Shown here: positions 13,525 through 13,979 of the stretch, piece by piece
Numbering within the stretch: the first letter of the stretch is position 1
Layout of the letters: each line of letters starts with the position of its first letter
Source: an uncultured Paracoccaceae bacterium
GTDB lineage: Bacteria > Pseudomonadota > Alphaproteobacteria > Rhodobacterales > Rhodobacteraceae
DNA length: 13,979 bases
Direction: 5' to 3'
Assembly (NCBI GenBank): GCA_938038825.1
Contig: CALHST010000080.1
Coordinates: 1-13,979, forward strand
Made by a program: the position numbers and the translations under genes
Notes under the pieces: generated by a model
What the model was told of the DNA's origin: nothing
The model's input: the letters and a program-made list of their open reading frames with translations, nothing else
Database searches by the model: none

Positions 13525-13979
13525 ATGGATACGATCTATGCCTTAGCCACTGCTTCCGGGCGAGCAGGTGTTTCGATTGTGCGGATTTCGGGACCCGACG
13601 TTGCGAAAGTTTCTCGTTTGCTTTGTGGCGAACTGCCTAAGCCAAGGCAGGCGATGTTCGGCGGGATAAAGGGTGAGTCTGGAGAAATCTTGGATCATGG
13701 CTTGATCCTTTACTTCCCTACGCCAGCGAGTTTCACAGGCGAAGATGTCTTGGAACTTCACCTTCATGGCAGCATCGCGATTGTGAATGCTGTTACGCAT
13801 TTTCTATCACAGATTCCAAACTGCCGTCTTGCAGAACCAGGGGAGTTTTCTCGACGGGCGTTAATGAATGGTAAGATGGACATTGTTCAGGCTGAAGGCC
13901 TGGCGGACCTTATCGAAGCTGAAACTGAAGCACAGCGAAAACAAGCTTTGGCGTTGAGTTCAGGGAATTTAAGTTCGTT
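13525..13979 (+). CDS. mnmE: tRNA uridine-5-carboxymethylaminomethyl modification GTPase MnmE, 5' part (runs off window)
   Basis: From ATG 13525 the frame stays open to the window end (151 complete codons). The sequence MDTIYALATASGRAGVSIVRISGP is the canonical MnmE N-terminus. FTGEDVLELHLHGS, AEPGEFSRRALMNGKMDIVQAEGLADLI and ETEAQRKQAL follow. Together these are the formyl-tetrahydrofolate-binding domain and the beginning of the helical domain. The GTPase domain and C-terminal CxGK lie outside the window. With MnmG, MnmE modifies the wobble uridine (U34) of certain tRNAs. mnmG is commonly the next gene in alphaproteobacteria. No strong ribosome site is seen, and the rho stop is 27 bases upstream, so it may be read on the rho transcript. 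Confidence 0.96.
   Translation, partial: MDTIYALATASGRAGVSIVRISGPDVAKVSRLLCGELPKPRQAMFGGIKGESGEILDHGLILYFPTPASFTGEDVLELHLHGSIAIVNAVTHFLSQIPNCRLAEPGEFSRRALMNGKMDIVQAEGLADLIEAETEAQRKQALALSSGNLSS

Overview
The window is chromosomal housekeeping DNA from an alphaproteobacterium, most likely of the Rhodobacterales (roseobacter) type. The evidence is the protein content (AddA-type rather than RecB-type recombination nuclease, HemJ-type protoporphyrinogen oxidase, a Tim44-like TimA protein, a 423-residue Rho) and the gene order around the block maf-aroE-coaE-dnaQ-secB on one side and rho-mnmE on the other. From memory, this is the neighbourhood of the replication origin in many alphaproteobacteria. 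Base composition looks moderate, lower than in high-GC Rhodobacter. I see no insertion sequence, phage gene, CRISPR array, tRNA or rRNA.

Left part (1-5179, plus strand): the C-terminal half of addA, then trxA with a clear intrinsic terminator, then hslV-hslU (overlapping by 4 bases), and a 12-helix major facilitator transporter. That transporter converges on, and overlaps by 22 bases, a minus-strand group.

Middle part (5158-8549): minus-strand timA-mltA-smr, a tightly overlapping envelope/DNA-repair group. It is divergent from plus-strand fxsA and secB across a 92-base gap. secB converges on the next minus-strand operon with only 6 bases between stop codons.

Right part (8556-13979): minus-strand maf-aroE-coaE-dnaQ with overlaps of 4, 1 and 8 bases, and plus-strand hemJ, rho and the 5' part of mnmE. 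Between maf and hemJ lies a 405-base gene-free stretch (11252-11656). It holds two exact DnaA boxes (TTATTCACA on the minus strand), two very AT-rich tracts and at least four inverted repeats of 9-11 bases. I interpret it as the chromosomal replication origin (oriC). Genes on both immediate flanks are transcribed away from it, and it contains no TTAA tetranucleotide, so no canonical CtrA site.

The genes cover DNA repair and proofreading (AddA, Smr, DnaQ), proteostasis and secretion (HslVU, SecB, thioredoxin), cell wall turnover (MltA), cofactor and aromatic biosynthesis (CoaE, AroE, HemJ), nucleotide sanitation (Maf), transcription termination (Rho) and tRNA modification (MnmE). I do not see a new multi-gene system. 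The parts most worth a second look are the origin and the control region in front of rho.
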